NCBI GenBank assembly: GCA_036571765.1
Contig: BROE01000011.1
Span: 2,311,876 to 2,375,875, forward strand
Reading direction: 5' to 3'
Source: Plecoglossus altivelis
Lineage: Eukaryota > Chordata > Actinopteri > Osmeriformes > Plecoglossidae
DNA length: 64,000 nucleotides
This document shows positions 49,138-62,342 of the stretch, piece by piece. The notes under the pieces are model-generated. The model was given only the letters and a program-made list of their open reading frames with translations, searched no databases and had not been told where the DNA came from. A program made the translations under genes and the position numbers. Each line of letters begins with the position of its first letter. The stretch's first letter is position 1.

Positions 49138-52100
49138 TCAGCAGGTATCCTCCAGTTCCACATTTTCTGCACCTTCAGGATCATCAGACAAATATCAGAG
49201 AACTCAAGGAGGCTCAGGTCATAGGTAGAGCTAGACGTCTACACAGGTGGGACTTTGGCACATTTCACTCATTTGGTAGAAACTTCAAAGCACAATACAT
49301 GCGCATGCTGAGAAACATCAAGAATCCGAAGTGCACAGTTCTAACATCCTGCCTGGAAAACCCTTTCTGACTGCCAGGTCACCAGAGGAACTGCATTTCT
49401 GCTGAAGCAGAATAAGGACTCCCTAGAGCTGCTTTCACTAAACACATCAATCACAAGCTACTGAATGTTCCACATTAAAACATTCTGAATTTCCTGTATG
49501 AAACCTACTAGACTTCCTGTTTGGACAGCTGACCTCATCTTAACTCAGACATTGCACACGTTCCTGTATATAGTAGATAATCGTGTACAACATGTAGCAG
49601 GATTTTGTGTATGGCAGGACTGAATATGGAACCGTGTAACACGACTGTGTGTGTATAACAGGACTGTATATGTAACCGTAGCAGGGCTGGGTATGTAACA
49701 GTGTAAGAGGCCTTGGTGTGTTGCAGGACTGTATGTAGCGTTGTGTAGCTGAAGACGCCTACCTTCAGGACCCTGACCAGATGTGTTGTACTGTTCAGCT
49801 GCTGGAACTGGAGAGAACAAACAAAACCGAGAGAAGAGAAGAACCCTTGAGCATCTGTTCCCTGAGGGACTACCTCTGTTCCCTGAAGAACCACCTCTGT
49901 TTCCTGAGGAACCACCCTTGTTCCCTGAGGAACCACCTACAGTTGCACAAGCCCTTTCCCGGAGCCATCTTGTGGGTGTGTGAAGGCGTGGCTGTGAGTG
50001 CACATGTGGGTGTTTATTGTTGACTAACTAGGACTCTCATGAAGCTTACCAGCCAGCTGTGACTGTTCTGTTCCAGCAGGCTGACCTGAGAGAAACAGAC
50101 ACATGATGTTAACACATACACATGTACAGAGAAACAGACACACACGTCTTGACCCCTTCCAAACCCCATCACAAACAGGACAACATGGTAATGCCACACA
50201 GACTGTCCTGACACAAACTGCACTCTGTAACGGTGGGCCTGTTCTGGAGGAGACTCACTGGAACCTTGGGCTGCTTGTGGAGTCGCTGTTCCTGCAACAC
50301 AGAACAGAGAGGTACTCTCAGAGAGCTGTGGATGAGCTCGTCAGTAGCGAACAGACCACAGTTAGGGTCAGCGATGAACAGAACAGGGTCTGTAGTTAGC
50401 ACCTTTGTCTGTCGCCATGTCTGTTGTGTCTGTTGTCCTGTCTGTTGCCATGTCTGTTGCCGTGTCTGTTGCCGTGTCTGTTGCCGTGTGAGTGCCTAGA
50501 GCATCAGTCTGGGGGAAAGTGTTGCTTGGAACCCCTGTAACTGTGACATCACAGACCATCGCAACACAGTAATGTTAAGATAATGTATTTACATGGTTGT
50601 GATAATGTATAAATAGAGGGCCACATGTTCTACTCACCTGATGGCTCTGTGTGGTCAACAACAATGTGAAAATCTCCAGCTCCTACAAGTCACACAATGT
50701 ATGTCTCATTTTTAGTCAACATCAGCTATTTTGTCACAGCACCATCACAGTCATTATCACAGCCCCTTACTGTTACTATCACAGTATATTCCCAGACATC
50801 ATCCTTCTATATCACTGTCATTTTCACAGCCCCATCAGAGTCATTATTACACATGATCACAGCCTCACAGACCCATCACCCATCACATTTAATTGTGATC
50901 ATTACACTGCCCATCAAATAAGTCACAATCCCAGTCATTAGTATGGTTAATCTCACAGTCATTATCATAATCATAGCAAGACTCTCTTTATTAGCAGGTG
51001 TACCTGTGACATCATGTCCTAGTCCAAACCCAGATTCTGTGGAGATGAAAAACAAAAATGACTGAACAGATACACAAGCAAATGTACAATTCAACCTGTG
51101 GGAGTGTGTGACAAAAGAGGGAACAGACTTGACTGTCTTGACAAGACCTGACTGACCTGTAGAGTTTATAAATCCACTGGTCACTGCAACATCATCAGGC
51201 CCTGGGACAAATACTGGACATGGTAGATTGGTAGAACATATAGAAGGATGTCAGATGGGAGATGGAGGACGAAGAAGGGGTCGTGGTGTTTGGGGGGGGC
51301 AGGAGACTGAGCATCTGGGGTACTAGTACTGTAGACATCACCCAGCACTAAACAGGGAAGGGGGAGGGAGGCAGTAGGAATAAAGGGAAGAGACAAAACA
51401 AAGACAGAGAGTGTAAAACCAAAGATGAAGCAAACTCTGTGACTGTTTGACCCCCCAAAAGGTTTAGATGCTTAGTGATATGGTGATGCTGGAAAGGGGT
51501 TAAGGTTGTGACTCATATAGGTGTGGAAGAGGAGAAGAGGCCTGTACCTGGTGCAGGTGTGGAGGCGTGAGCATCATCCGCACCATTTACTAGGACGGTG
51601 GCTAATCATGTGAAGAAACGGGAGTTAGCCAACATCAACAGTTACGACAGAGTAGTTGCAGCAGAGAAGACCAAGACAGTTTTGACAGCGTACACTGGAA
51701 AGTGTGGCGCCATTCAATGAATATATTCCTTTATTAACTACTATTATCACTAGAAAACATATATGATAATGTACCAAGCCTCTGGTGCTTGTGGATAATC
51801 TGGTGTTCTGTCCTGGAGCCCCAGTGTAAATATCTAGAGACTTTGTCAAGAGATCCTGTCTAGAGATCTAGCCTAGAGATATTGGAGATCCATTCCTACC
51901 TGCGATGGTTCCTGGGATGTGATCATCAATGTGGTGGTCTCCTGGAAGCCAGACACAAGCAATATTTCCACATAGAACTGTCACTGAGGAAGGATATAAT
52001 GCTACAGTGCTGTTGCTAATGTGGGATACCTGGCAGTGCTGTCACCAACGTGGTATGTTCCGTACCTGCATGGGTATCTATAACCAGACTCTGTCTGCCA

Positions 52101-55100
52101 TTCCCTGCAACATACATGTATACCCGTGAAAACATGCCATTTATATTGATCCACCTGTTTCAATGCAAGTATTAGATGTAACAGCATGAGATGTTTGGCC
52201 CCCACTTAACTCCTACCTTACCGTTAGAGTCAGCTGCGTCTGTGCTGGAGACATCAATCCCTCCCTCTGGACGGACAGGGGAATGTGTTAATAACTGCTG
52301 CCCTGTGGAGGAACTGTTGTGATGTTTGATGTGGTATCCTACATGCGTGCGTGATCTTACCGGAGTAATCTATGTGTAAACGATCCGGAAGTGACATCAC
52401 AGATACTGTGTCTGTAGACCAAAACTGAGGGTGAGGTTGTTATAAACGTCCTGGCTATGAATATTTGACGGTAGAGTTTGCCAGACGCCAGATACTTTGA
52501 CGTTTTTAGACTTACCTGGAGCATCGATGTGGCCAACGTAATCTCCCATCCCTGAAGAAATACACGATGACAATACAATTTCCATAACTTCAGTAACATA
52601 CAGAGCCAAAAGCCTGTAGTCTGCAGTCTTTGCTCGTGCACTCATGTCCTAACTATCCTGCCTCAACCTCATCCATCCAACCCTGACTTCAAACACCTGG
52701 TCTAGATGTCTATGAATCTACTTTGACCTCAACAAGCATGTGTTGCTGTTTCCAGAACACCACTGAAGCTATAAAGGTAAGCTTTCATGCCAGGTCCCAC
52801 TGACCTGTGTCTACTGCAGGAAGGTCATCTGGGCCTGAGATAGCATGGTCAAGCGACGACCCTGGAGAAGAGTGGTCAGGTCCTGATTGGTCTGGAAGGT
52901 CCAGGTGGTCTCCTGTGAGATGAGCAGTGGTCACATTTAGAAAACTTGGGGAGGATTAATGGCAGAAGTGGCGTACAGACAAAACTGAACGTTTGTTCTG
53001 ATTAATGACACAGTGTGTATGCACATCCAATACAGGATTCCCCATATAAATCGCAGTTAACTCGAAATTTGGCACGCATGTCCCATGCTTTTAATTCAGT
53101 TAAAGTTTGTCACACCGTTCCCCTTATTATTCATGAGAATTACTTAAATAACATGCAAATACTGTCTAATGATAACAGATTAAATAAAAAATGATGTTAG
53201 AACTTTAGGTTACAAATGATTAGAGGGGTCATTTAGCAAAAACTGATTTTTATGTTTATATTTACCAACATCATGTGTTTGTATGTACTCCAGGGAACTC
53301 TTTATATACAGTATACTAAGTCAGAGAAAACATAACCCCAATATTTCAGTTTAATGTAATAATATTATGTTGGTAGGATGACCAGTACATAATAGTATAA
53401 CTGCTACCTGGTAGGATAACTGGTATCAGACATGATAACAGGTGGGATTACTGGTACCTGTCAGGAAAACTGGCACCTGGTCATTAGTGAGCTAGAACAC
53501 CAGATCCTTCATGGGGCAGCATAACAGTACCTGGATGGGCATCTGGATATGGGCTGCTACTGGACAGCATAGGCAGATCTGTCTCAGGGTCCAGACCCAC
53601 ACCTAGAGGGGAGAGATAGGGAAGATATCAACATGGTTTGATGGGATTTGAACATCGCACAACTGCATCATGGACTAAGAACTGTGTCAGGGGTAGGGGT
53701 TAGGGGGTGAGAGAATTAGGCTAGGGGCTGGAGGCTACAGGCTAGGGGCTGTGGGTTAGGGGCTGGAGGCTACAGGCTGGGGTAGAGGCTGGGGTTAGGT
53801 GTTGGGGGTAGAGGCCGGGGTTAAGCATTGCGGCTAGGTGTTGGGGTTAGGCGTTGGGGTTAGGTGTTGGGGGTAGAGACTGGGGTTAGGTGTTGGGGTT
53901 AGGTGTTGGGGGTAGAGGCTGGGGTTAGGTGTTGGGGGTAGAGGCTGGGGTTAAGGCTGGCTGTGGTGGTAGAGGCTGGCTGTGGTGGTAGAGGCTGGGG
54001 TTAGGGGTTGGGTGTTGGGGTTAGGTGTTGGGGGTAGAGGCTGGGGTTAGGTGTTGGGGGTAGAGGCTGGGGTTAGGGGTTGGGTGTTGGGGTTAGGTGT
54101 TAGGGGTAGAGGCTGGGGTTAGGTGTTAGGGGTAGAGGCTGGGGTTAGGTGTTGGGGTTAGGTGTTGGGGGTAGAGGCTAGGGTTAGGTGTTGATGGTAG
54201 AGGCTGGGGCTAGGGGTTGGGTGTTGGGGGTAGAGGCTGGGGTTAGGTGTTGGGGTTAGGTGTTGGGGTAGAGGCTGGGGTTAGGTGTTGGGGTTAAGTT
54301 TACCTGTAGAATCAAAGTGTGATAACATTCCTGTGTGTTCTGCTGGCAGAGTGAGGAGCATTAGACATTTATATCTTAACAGAGCTCACTTCAAAACAGT
54401 TTCAACCGATCACAGGAATCATTAATCAGTTATTGGTTCTGATTGTGGAAGGGTGGTAGCGAACACTAGCACTGATGACTGTACATGAGTGTTCATGAAT
54501 CTCATCCTCTTCGAGTGACCTTACCTGTGTCAATGTGAATGTCTGGACTGAAGGGATCAACCCCACCTGCAAACACAGCCATGACCACAACCATAAGCAC
54601 AGTCATACACACAACCATGACCACACCGTGCCAGCAGAAGACACATTCACATGAACTCACCCATCAACCCAATGAGGAAGTCATGTCTGGATTCGTCTAT
54701 GATGCCTGCAGAGGAACATGAGCTGAGTGACGTGATCATGGACACAGAACTGATCATACGTGAACTGGAAAAACAATAGCACCCTCACCTGGACACTCAC
54801 CTGTATAGTCCAGGTGAGAATCAGTACCAAACGGCTCGAGAGCACCTGGAGAAAAGAACACACGCAAAACGTTTGGATGTTTCAAGGCGTGATTTCATTT
54901 AGCTTTCAAGCAACAGGAATATGAACCTGTAACCTTTAAATCTGCGGTGTTAGACTCCATCACTAAGATATATGAAGCAGTTTGTCTCAAGCTGTCATTT
55001 GAGATCTTGATCATTTATTCTCTCATATGAGACTAGATCTACCTGCTGCGGAGTCTGTGTGAGCGGTTCCATCAGTGAATGGGTCCGTGCCTAAAGCTGA

Positions 55101-58100
55101 GACACAAACAGTTGGACTTAAGTAACACTGCAGGATCCCTGATCACGGCCTGAGGTTAAGTTTCCTTCCTCTGCCCTCATCCTCTCCTCCTCTCTTCCAT
55201 CTGTCGTCGCTTTCTCCTACCCTCTTCCTACCACTATCATCCTTTTCTTCCTTCCTCCTCTCCTCCTCCTCCCTATCCATCTTCCTCCTCCCCTCCTTCC
55301 GGCCCTCTCTTCCTTCTCTGGTCTTCCTCTCCTCATGCCCTCCTACTCTCTCCATCCTCTTGTCCCTTTTTTTCTGCCCTCCTCTCCGCCTCGTCCATCT
55401 TCCCCTAAGCTTCTGCCTCCTCCTTCCCCCCCCCAGCCCCGTGTCCTCATCCTCGCTCCTGCCACATCCTGCTTCCTCTTAGCTCACCTGCATGGCCGTA
55501 CTCAGGGACTCCATTCAGCAACTTGTGACCATTACCTGAGAAAGACAGTCGTCCCGTGAGACCCATTGGTTGTTACTAAGGAGTCATTGATAAGGGATGG
55601 ACGCTAGATCACGAGTCACATATGACCAAAAGCTCACAAACAGGGTAGTATGGTGTTGGAATTCAATACATTTTAGCAACTTGAGTGATTACAAAATGTG
55701 GAGGTGTTTGTTGTCTGCAGGGTTACCGTTGTACTCCATCTCAGGTGCGTCTGAACCTGAAGGAACAGCAGAAAAGCGTTCGTAATTTGTACAATTGAAG
55801 GAAGGATTTTTTTCTGAAGACAACGTACACCTAGACTGTTGTGATTGGCGGATTACTACCAATTCTTTATTCAAATATTAAAGCACGCCACAGAGCCCTC
55901 CGTGTGCTCGGTCGTACAGGAGAACACGTGTTACTGCAAGATGTTCGACCGAGTGATGAGAAATAGCAAGTATATTGACTGGTCACAACTGGTCATTTCC
56001 AAACAATCAATCAACATACGTCAGTCAGATTCTCCTATGGCCATACAGATTCTCCTATGGCCATACAGATTCTCCTATGGCCATACAGATTCTCCTATGG
56101 CCATACAGTCGTGATTCTGATGTTCTACTGATAAGATCCCTCGTACTGGAGGCATCTTATCACTTGGATAGAGTATAGCAGTCAGGACCGCTCCACACTG
56201 GACTGTAAACTACAAACAGCCTCTATATCCAAAAGGTCAAACAGCTGCTTCAAAAGCACTCTACTGGATGGCTCCATTGACCCTTGAAGAATGTCCCTCT
56301 CAGGTCATAAATACCTTAAGCCTCCCAGACTTCACGTCTCCAAGTGACCCCCTCTTGACTTGACTTAACTAATCTACCTTGTATCAATAATCTCACATAA
56401 AATCACCCTCTTGACCCAACTCTATTTCTGCCAACTGACAATGACTGTTTAACCTGTTAAACCAACATGCATTGTACACATATGTCATAATTCCAGTACA
56501 CATGACTCAGGTACCTTGAAAGGGGAATTGTGTATTTGGCTTACAGTGTCCAGTGTTTAGCAACAGTGGGTGGGTAGGTTGGGTTTGAGATGGCTAAGGG
56601 TTGGATGTGTGTCAGGGGTGAATGAGGGGTGGGTTTGGAGTTCCGTGGTTGTCGTACCGTGAGATGTGGTGTCTGCGTGTTCCTCCTCTGTTCCTGAGGA
56701 AACAGTCACGTAGGATCAGACCCGCCATCAGAAACAGACTCTGAGCCATGTAGCAGTAAGATAGACACACTAACACCATGTCCTACTGGGTCCTACTGGT
56801 TTAGGTTCTAGATTTGTATCTAAAGGTGTGGCTCTTACCTGGAGCCTGCAACTGAGGTGAAGAGCTGCCCTGTCCCTCAGCACCTACTGATGATATCATG
56901 ACACACAACCTCACAACAGTTCCACAAAGCATAACAAGTATAAGCAGGAGAGCGAGTTCATCCCAGTCTCTACGGATGCTGCCCTCTGGTGTCTGCATAG
57001 AATGCAGCACACCTGATTGTGGAGGGATTTGGTTAGGCTATAGTATGCTGGGTTAGAGGGTTAGGGTCAGAAGATGATCTATGCTGTCACATGTGAACAA
57101 GGTGGTGTAAAGTAATCTGGATTTGAGTCAAATGTACAAAGAGGTTTGGACTACATAACAACAGATCAGGGATCAGTGGAGCACATAGACCGCTGAGTGT
57201 CGTGGTGTCGTGGAACAGAACTGGTACCGGAGATGGAGTCCAAGGAGGACCCTGGCTGTCCCGGTGCACCGACGGACTCTGAAATCACACAAACACGTGT
57301 GTGTGAGGAGGAGAGGAGGAGCAGGAGGAGGTGAAGAGGAGGGGAAGATGAGAGGAAGAGAAGGAGGTGGGTGGATGGATGAGTGGATCTAGCTGAAGCT
57401 TTACCTTGGGATAAAAAGGATGCCTCATGGAGACCTCCGTCACCAGCAGGAGACTCCTCCACCCCTCCTGAAGAGTGAGAGTCAGACTCATGACTCATGA
57501 CTCAGGAGCGCACATGAACAAGACACTGAGCGTGTACTACTACTAGTACAGTAGTACAGTACAGTGTATTGTATATGTATTCAAAGAAAATATGTATTTA
57601 GTGAAAGAACTAAAAGATAGTTGGTGTGTCCTTCTTACCGTTGATCCCTTGTGACGTGGAGGTGCTGCTGGAAGCTGAGACAGAGAAGGCATCATTAGGT
57701 CTCCCTCAAGCACGCTGATACATGTTGCCCCAGTTTAGACTCACATTCAGAGCCAGCAGAGAGAGAGCTCCTCTCTGGACCACTTTAAGTGGTTCCTCGC
57801 TTCCCATTCTGCTAATCAGCAACACCAGTAAACACACTAAGCTGATGAGAAGAGGTGTGTGGATGTACAGGTGTTTACGTGTTTGTGTGTATAAGTGTAT
57901 AGGTGTGTGGTGTAGAGGTGTGAAGGTGTGTGGCGTACAGGTGTTTGGGTGTGAAGGTATGCATGTTTCCAGGTGGATGCTTGAGAGAGATACCATTAAG
58001 AGCTTGGCCCTGGGCGGAGGTGTCTGGCTGAGCACTGATACCTGGAAGGAAACAGCTTTTAGTTTTAAGTAACCTTGGACTTTACATATTAACATACTAC

Positions 58101-60798
58101 CCCCCTCCCCCTCTACACACACACATTTACACCCCCACAAATACAAACACATATACTCACAAGCACAGACATACACACGGACCCCCTTTGTTCTGGTGTA
58201 AACCAAATCAGATGTGCTCTGGTGTAAACCAAATCAGATGTGCTCCAGTGTAAACCAATCAGATCCGCTCTGGTGTAAACCAAATCAGATCCGCTCTGGT
58301 GTAAACCAAATCAGATCCGCTCTGGTGTAAACCAAATCAGATGTGCTCCGGTGTAAACCAAATCAGATGTGCTCCAGTGTAAACCAAATCAGATGTGCTC
58401 CAGTGTAAACCAATCAGATGTGCTCTGGTGTAAACCAAATCAGATGTGCTCTGGTGTAAACCAAATCAGATGTGCTCCAGTGTAAACCAATCAGATGTGC
58501 TCTGGCATAAAGCAGTGACCGACGTCCTGTCAGCGAGGGGCTTAGTGTCGTCTTACCCAGGCCTTTTGATGCAGTGCTCATCTGTGATGCAGCTCCTGCA
58601 GGGGAGACGAGAGTCTTCTGAGATTTATCTATAAAGCCCTTCATTCAGCCCGCTGGAGGGAAGATTAGGTCTACTTCCATACCTGCACACCCATATCACC
58701 AGGAGAGCAGCGAGGCTTCAACTGGTTTTACCAACAAACTGACTTTATACTTCATAGAGTATGTGCTGTTTGATTTTTATGAAATACCATTTAACGTTTA
58801 TGTCCATCTTAAGATGTTTGTCTTTGAAAGCCATTCCTGTCATGTTATTCCAGCAATTCCGATAGAATTAAAACATGCATGCTCGTCATTTCACTTTAAA
58901 GATCTATTCATCAGACATTTCAGTTTGTCGTCTGACCCCAATCACTCACAGAGTCATCTGTTTAGATTGACAGATTTAAACACAAGGTCATTGCTGTTCT
59001 CTTCATTGGTGGTATGTTGTTAACCTCTCACCCATATTCTTATCCTGACTCTTGGAGTCATCATCATCTGAAAAGAAAAGGACATTAATAAGCGGAATAA
59101 ATATATTTTTGTCCATGTTGCTTTAGTCTGATGTTCCATTCCACTGTTAAAAGGTTGGGATTAAGCATCCTATTCCCAGTGATGTTTGGATGTGAGGTCT
59201 AGTTTGACAATGCAACAGGTCTACTATTATCATGTTAGGAGCAGGTCTAGTTTGACAATGCAGCAGGTCTGCTGTGATAATGTTAGAAGCAGGTCTAGTT
59301 TGACAATGTAGCAGGTCTGCTATGATCATGTTAGGAGCAGGTCTAGTTTGACAATGCAGCAGGTCTACTATGATCATGTTAGGAGCAGGTCTAGTTTGAT
59401 AATGCAGCAGGTCTACTATGATCATGTTAGAAGCAGGTCTAGTATGATAATGCAGCAGGTCTGCTGTGATAATGTTAGGAGCAGGTCTAGTTTGACAATG
59501 CAGCAGGTCTACTATGATCATGTTAGAAGCAGGTCTAGTTTGACCTTCAGCACTGTCATACTACACCTACAGTATTATCATACTAGACCTGCAGGAAAGA
59601 TCAGGAATGATGCAGGTCTAGCAAGATAACATGATAACGCCATGAGAAGATAAAAACATCAGTCCAACTAGTGTAGTTTAATAATGAAACACATCTAGTT
59701 GGATAGTGCTGTGAAGTAGGTCTAGTGTGTCCATGTGGCAGATCTAGTATGAAAAATGCAGATCTAGTATTATAAAGCTGCAGACCTAGCATGGTTGTGC
59801 TGCCAGTCTAGTTGGGTAAGAATGCAAGTCTAGTGGGGTCTAGAAGCGGGTCTAGTTAGGAAATGCTAAGAGCAGGTTTACTGTGATGACGAAGTCTAGT
59901 AAAATATTGCTGCAAGTCTAGTTTGGTAATGATGTAGGTCTATTTTCCAGGAGCAGGTTTATTAGGATCATCCTTCAGGTCTAGATTGGTAATCCTACAG
60001 GCCTAGTTTGGAAATTATGCAAGTCTAGTCTGATATTGCCAGGAGCAGGATGAGTAAGGTAATGATCCAGGTCTAGTATGATAATGCAGTAGGATTAATA
60101 AAACAATGAAGGGAGCACGGCTAGTAAGATGCGGCTAGGAGTAGGTTTAGTATGATAATGCTGCAGGTTAAATGTGATATTTCAACAGGCACAGTATGAT
60201 AATGCTATGGGCAGGTCTAGTATGGTAATGCTACACATATAGTATTTTAGTACTACAGGTCACATAAGGTAAGGCCAGAGGCGATTTTAGTTCAGTGAGG
60301 CAACATGTCTGGTACGACAATGCTAGGAGTAGGTCGAGTATAGTAAAGTTACAGGTCTAGTATGATAGTGCTGTAGGTCCAGTTTAAAAGTACTTTGCTA
60401 TTTCAGACAATGTTATTGTGTCCTGTGATTACTAGTTTAGAGTGATGTTAAAACAATGCCACGTTAGAGTGATATTAGAACTGTGCCTGTTTAGGATACT
60501 AGATCTCATCTAAACGTTTTGTGGCCGTGAACATAAGCAACAGGTCCCGTCCCTCTCCCAAGCCTCTCTGTCTCTGTCCCTCCGCCCTGTCCTCCCCCAC
60601 CGTCCCTCCCTTTCCCCCGTCCTGCCGTCTCCTACCCTCCTCCTCCTCGGAGAGCTCCTCTTCTCCCTCCTCCGTTTCCACCTCCGTGTCCTCGTGTTCT
60701 ATCTCTGGACAGAGAGGGTTCACGGTTACCCTTGAATCAGCCGCATCAGCGGGGGAGTCAAAGCAAGGTGGAGGGACAGTTCCTACCTTCCACTGGGG
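49138..60798 (-). CDS. Unrecognised acidic protein gene of 31 phase-1 microexons (5' end missing)
   Basis: I do not recognise this gene. On the minus strand, 31 candidate exons join without a stop: 60798-60787, 60704-60636, 59067-59032, 58595-58557, 58041-57994, 57674-57639, 57467-57405, 57278-57228, 56886-56839, 56693-56658, 55756-55727, 55535-55488, 55096-55043, 54845-54801, 54705-54661, 54566-54525, 54339-54304, 53602-53531, 52912-52805, 52551-52516, 52405-52361, 52266-52222, 51941-51900, 51589-51548, 51201-51157, 51036-51004, 50682-50638, 50534-50496 (GC donor), 50085-50050, 49807-49763 and 49166-49138. Every internal exon is a multiple of three and splits a Gly, Glu, Asp, Ala or Val codon after base one. 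The roughly 466 residues are acidic, rich in D, G, S, T and H, with an EEE-rich block first (EIEHEDTEVETEEGEEELSE) and NVELEDTC before the stop. No signal peptide, membrane segment or start codon was found, so the 5' end may lie beyond 64000. It is convergent with hsf1. Confidence 0.65.
53690..54298. repeat. GGGGTTAG-type minisatellite in microexon gene
   Basis: Tandem 'ggtagaggctggggttaggt' and 'gttggggttaggtgttggg' units fill the intron between microexons 54339-54304 and 53602-53531, right up to the splice donor of the former. Confidence 0.9.
55180..55440. repeat. Pyrimidine-rich low-complexity tract
   Basis: C/T-rich sequence ('cctcctctcctcctcctccc' and similar) in the intron between microexons at 55535-55488 and 55096-55043. 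On the minus strand it is an Arg/Glu/Lys simple-sequence frame and was not counted as coding. Confidence 0.75.
56028..56108. repeat. Four exact copies of a 20-base unit
   Basis: 'gattctcctatggccataca' is repeated four times in a row with no mismatches, in an intron of the microexon gene. Confidence 0.95.
58185..58505. repeat. 26-base minisatellite
   Basis: About twelve copies of 'tgtgctctggtgtaaaccaa' plus 'atcaga' with ct/cc variants, located between microexons 58595-58557 and 58041-57994. Confidence 0.92.
59185..60370. repeat. 48-base minisatellite decaying outward
   Basis: A clean array (about 59190-59540) of seven copies of 'caggtctagtttgacaatgc' plus 'agcaggtctactatgatcatgttaggag' continues as increasingly diverged 'aggtctagtatgataatgct' units to about 60370. 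It fills the intron between the first two long microexons. Confidence 0.9.
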
Positions 60799-62297
60799 CT
60801 GTGAAAGCTGTTACTACCAGAGAGACAACCACTGACGCAATTAAAAGATTTCTGTGGACAAGAAATAACACCTCAGAATTCATTATCGCAAACATGATCG
60901 TTGTCATTATGATGGTCAGTTCACAGTAACTCATGGTTAATTATAGTTTGCTATTGTGTGCTACTTGGAGGCTCCTGTAAGCTATGGCAAAGTACAACAC
61001 AAGGACACAAAATGAATCACGTCCAGGAGTCCACATCTATCGTCCCATCTCCACACAATGTTAGTGTAAACATCATTGCAACATTTAGATCATCTTTTCA
61101 GATGACAGACTGGAAACTTAAGCCCTAACAGTCTATCCAACTGTCTATCGTCACTACCGCACCTGTAAACATCTCAATAATCTGATCAACTCTGGATAAC
61201 CAAAGACTCCAACATTAGCGATAAACATCAGCAACCAGCTCCATGGGAGCTTCTTATTAAGGAGACAGCCCTCCGCAACAGTAGCTCTGCAGTGTTGACT
61301 TACCGTGACAGCATGTTGCAAAGGTCTATGTGGGGGACTGAAACATAGACATCAAGCAGCTAGCACACAAGCGTCCTTATGCTTCAGTGGGCATGGCTAT
61401 AAATTTTATACTCTCTCAACCCCCCATATTGGGAGGGGGCAGGACCAGCCCTAACCCAGCCCCTGCCACTCCAGACCCTAACAGTTCCAGCTCTAACCAG
61501 ACCAGGAACCAGACCTGGACCAGACCAGGAATCAGACCCAGACCAGGAATGACACCAGGACCCAGACCACGATCCTAACCCCACCACCAGCCTGTGACCC
61601 TGCCAGAATACCATGCCTGGCCTCGCTCTTAAGACCCACTCCTTATTCCAGCCTTCAACCCAACTCCAGTCCTCGACCCAAATGTAATTCCAGCCTTCAG
61701 CCCTTGTCTCACCCCCACTAGGCAGTCTCTTACAAGATAGTGCTACGACACAATCTCAAATACTACATGAAGAAACAGTTGCATGAGTAGCTCAGAGGTA
61801 ATATAGAGCAACCTTTACCCTGATCTACCATGTAGAGAACCCCTCACCTTCACCCTTGTCTACCATACAGAGCATCCCTCCCTTTCCCCCTGGTCTTCCA
61901 TATAGAGCAACCCTCGCCCTGGTCTACCAGCGGAGGGCACAGCCAGCCTGCTAATAACATCGAAACAATACCTGCATTCTGCCCTTATTTCCACCTTACT
62001 GACAGAGAGGCCGTTAGACAAACATGCTGGTGGACTCTGATGCTGTACTGAGAGATACAACTTCCTCAATAGCCTGAAAGAATAAGTGACAAATAAAGAA
62101 GCAGGCAAAAAAATGCACAGTATCAGGCAGTGAGACAGGCAGAGTGGGAGGCAGGCATGCAGACAGGTAGAGGCAGAGAGACAGATTAGTAGAGCGGAAG
62201 GTAGAAAAATGATAGACAGGCAAGTGGACAGAGTAACAGGCAGCCAGACAGACAAGTAGCATGACAGGCAGACAGACTGGCAAAGTGAAAGACCAGC

Positions 62298-62298
<1 letters not shown>

Positions 62299-62342
<44 letters not shown>
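62299..62342. repeat. (GACA)n microsatellite
   Basis: Eleven or so consecutive 'cagacaga' tetranucleotide units. The surrounding minus-strand Cys/Leu/Ser frame is a by-product of it. Confidence 0.9.

Noticed and set aside
51290..51345. Extra microexon candidate starting VLGDVYSTSTPDAQSPAP
   Set aside because: It has a fair acceptor and in-family composition, but I found no donor that keeps the phase, so it was left out of the microexon gene.
59147..59521. 124-residue minus frame of repeated DLLHCQTRPAPNMI units
   Set aside because: It is the 48-base minisatellite (a multiple of three) read in one frame; no splice or start context.
61312..61345. Upstream exon candidate PHIDLCNMLS for the microexon gene
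   Set aside because: Acceptor and donor look good, but its 34-base length breaks the phase-1 rule; it could be part of a first exon, which cannot be decided here.
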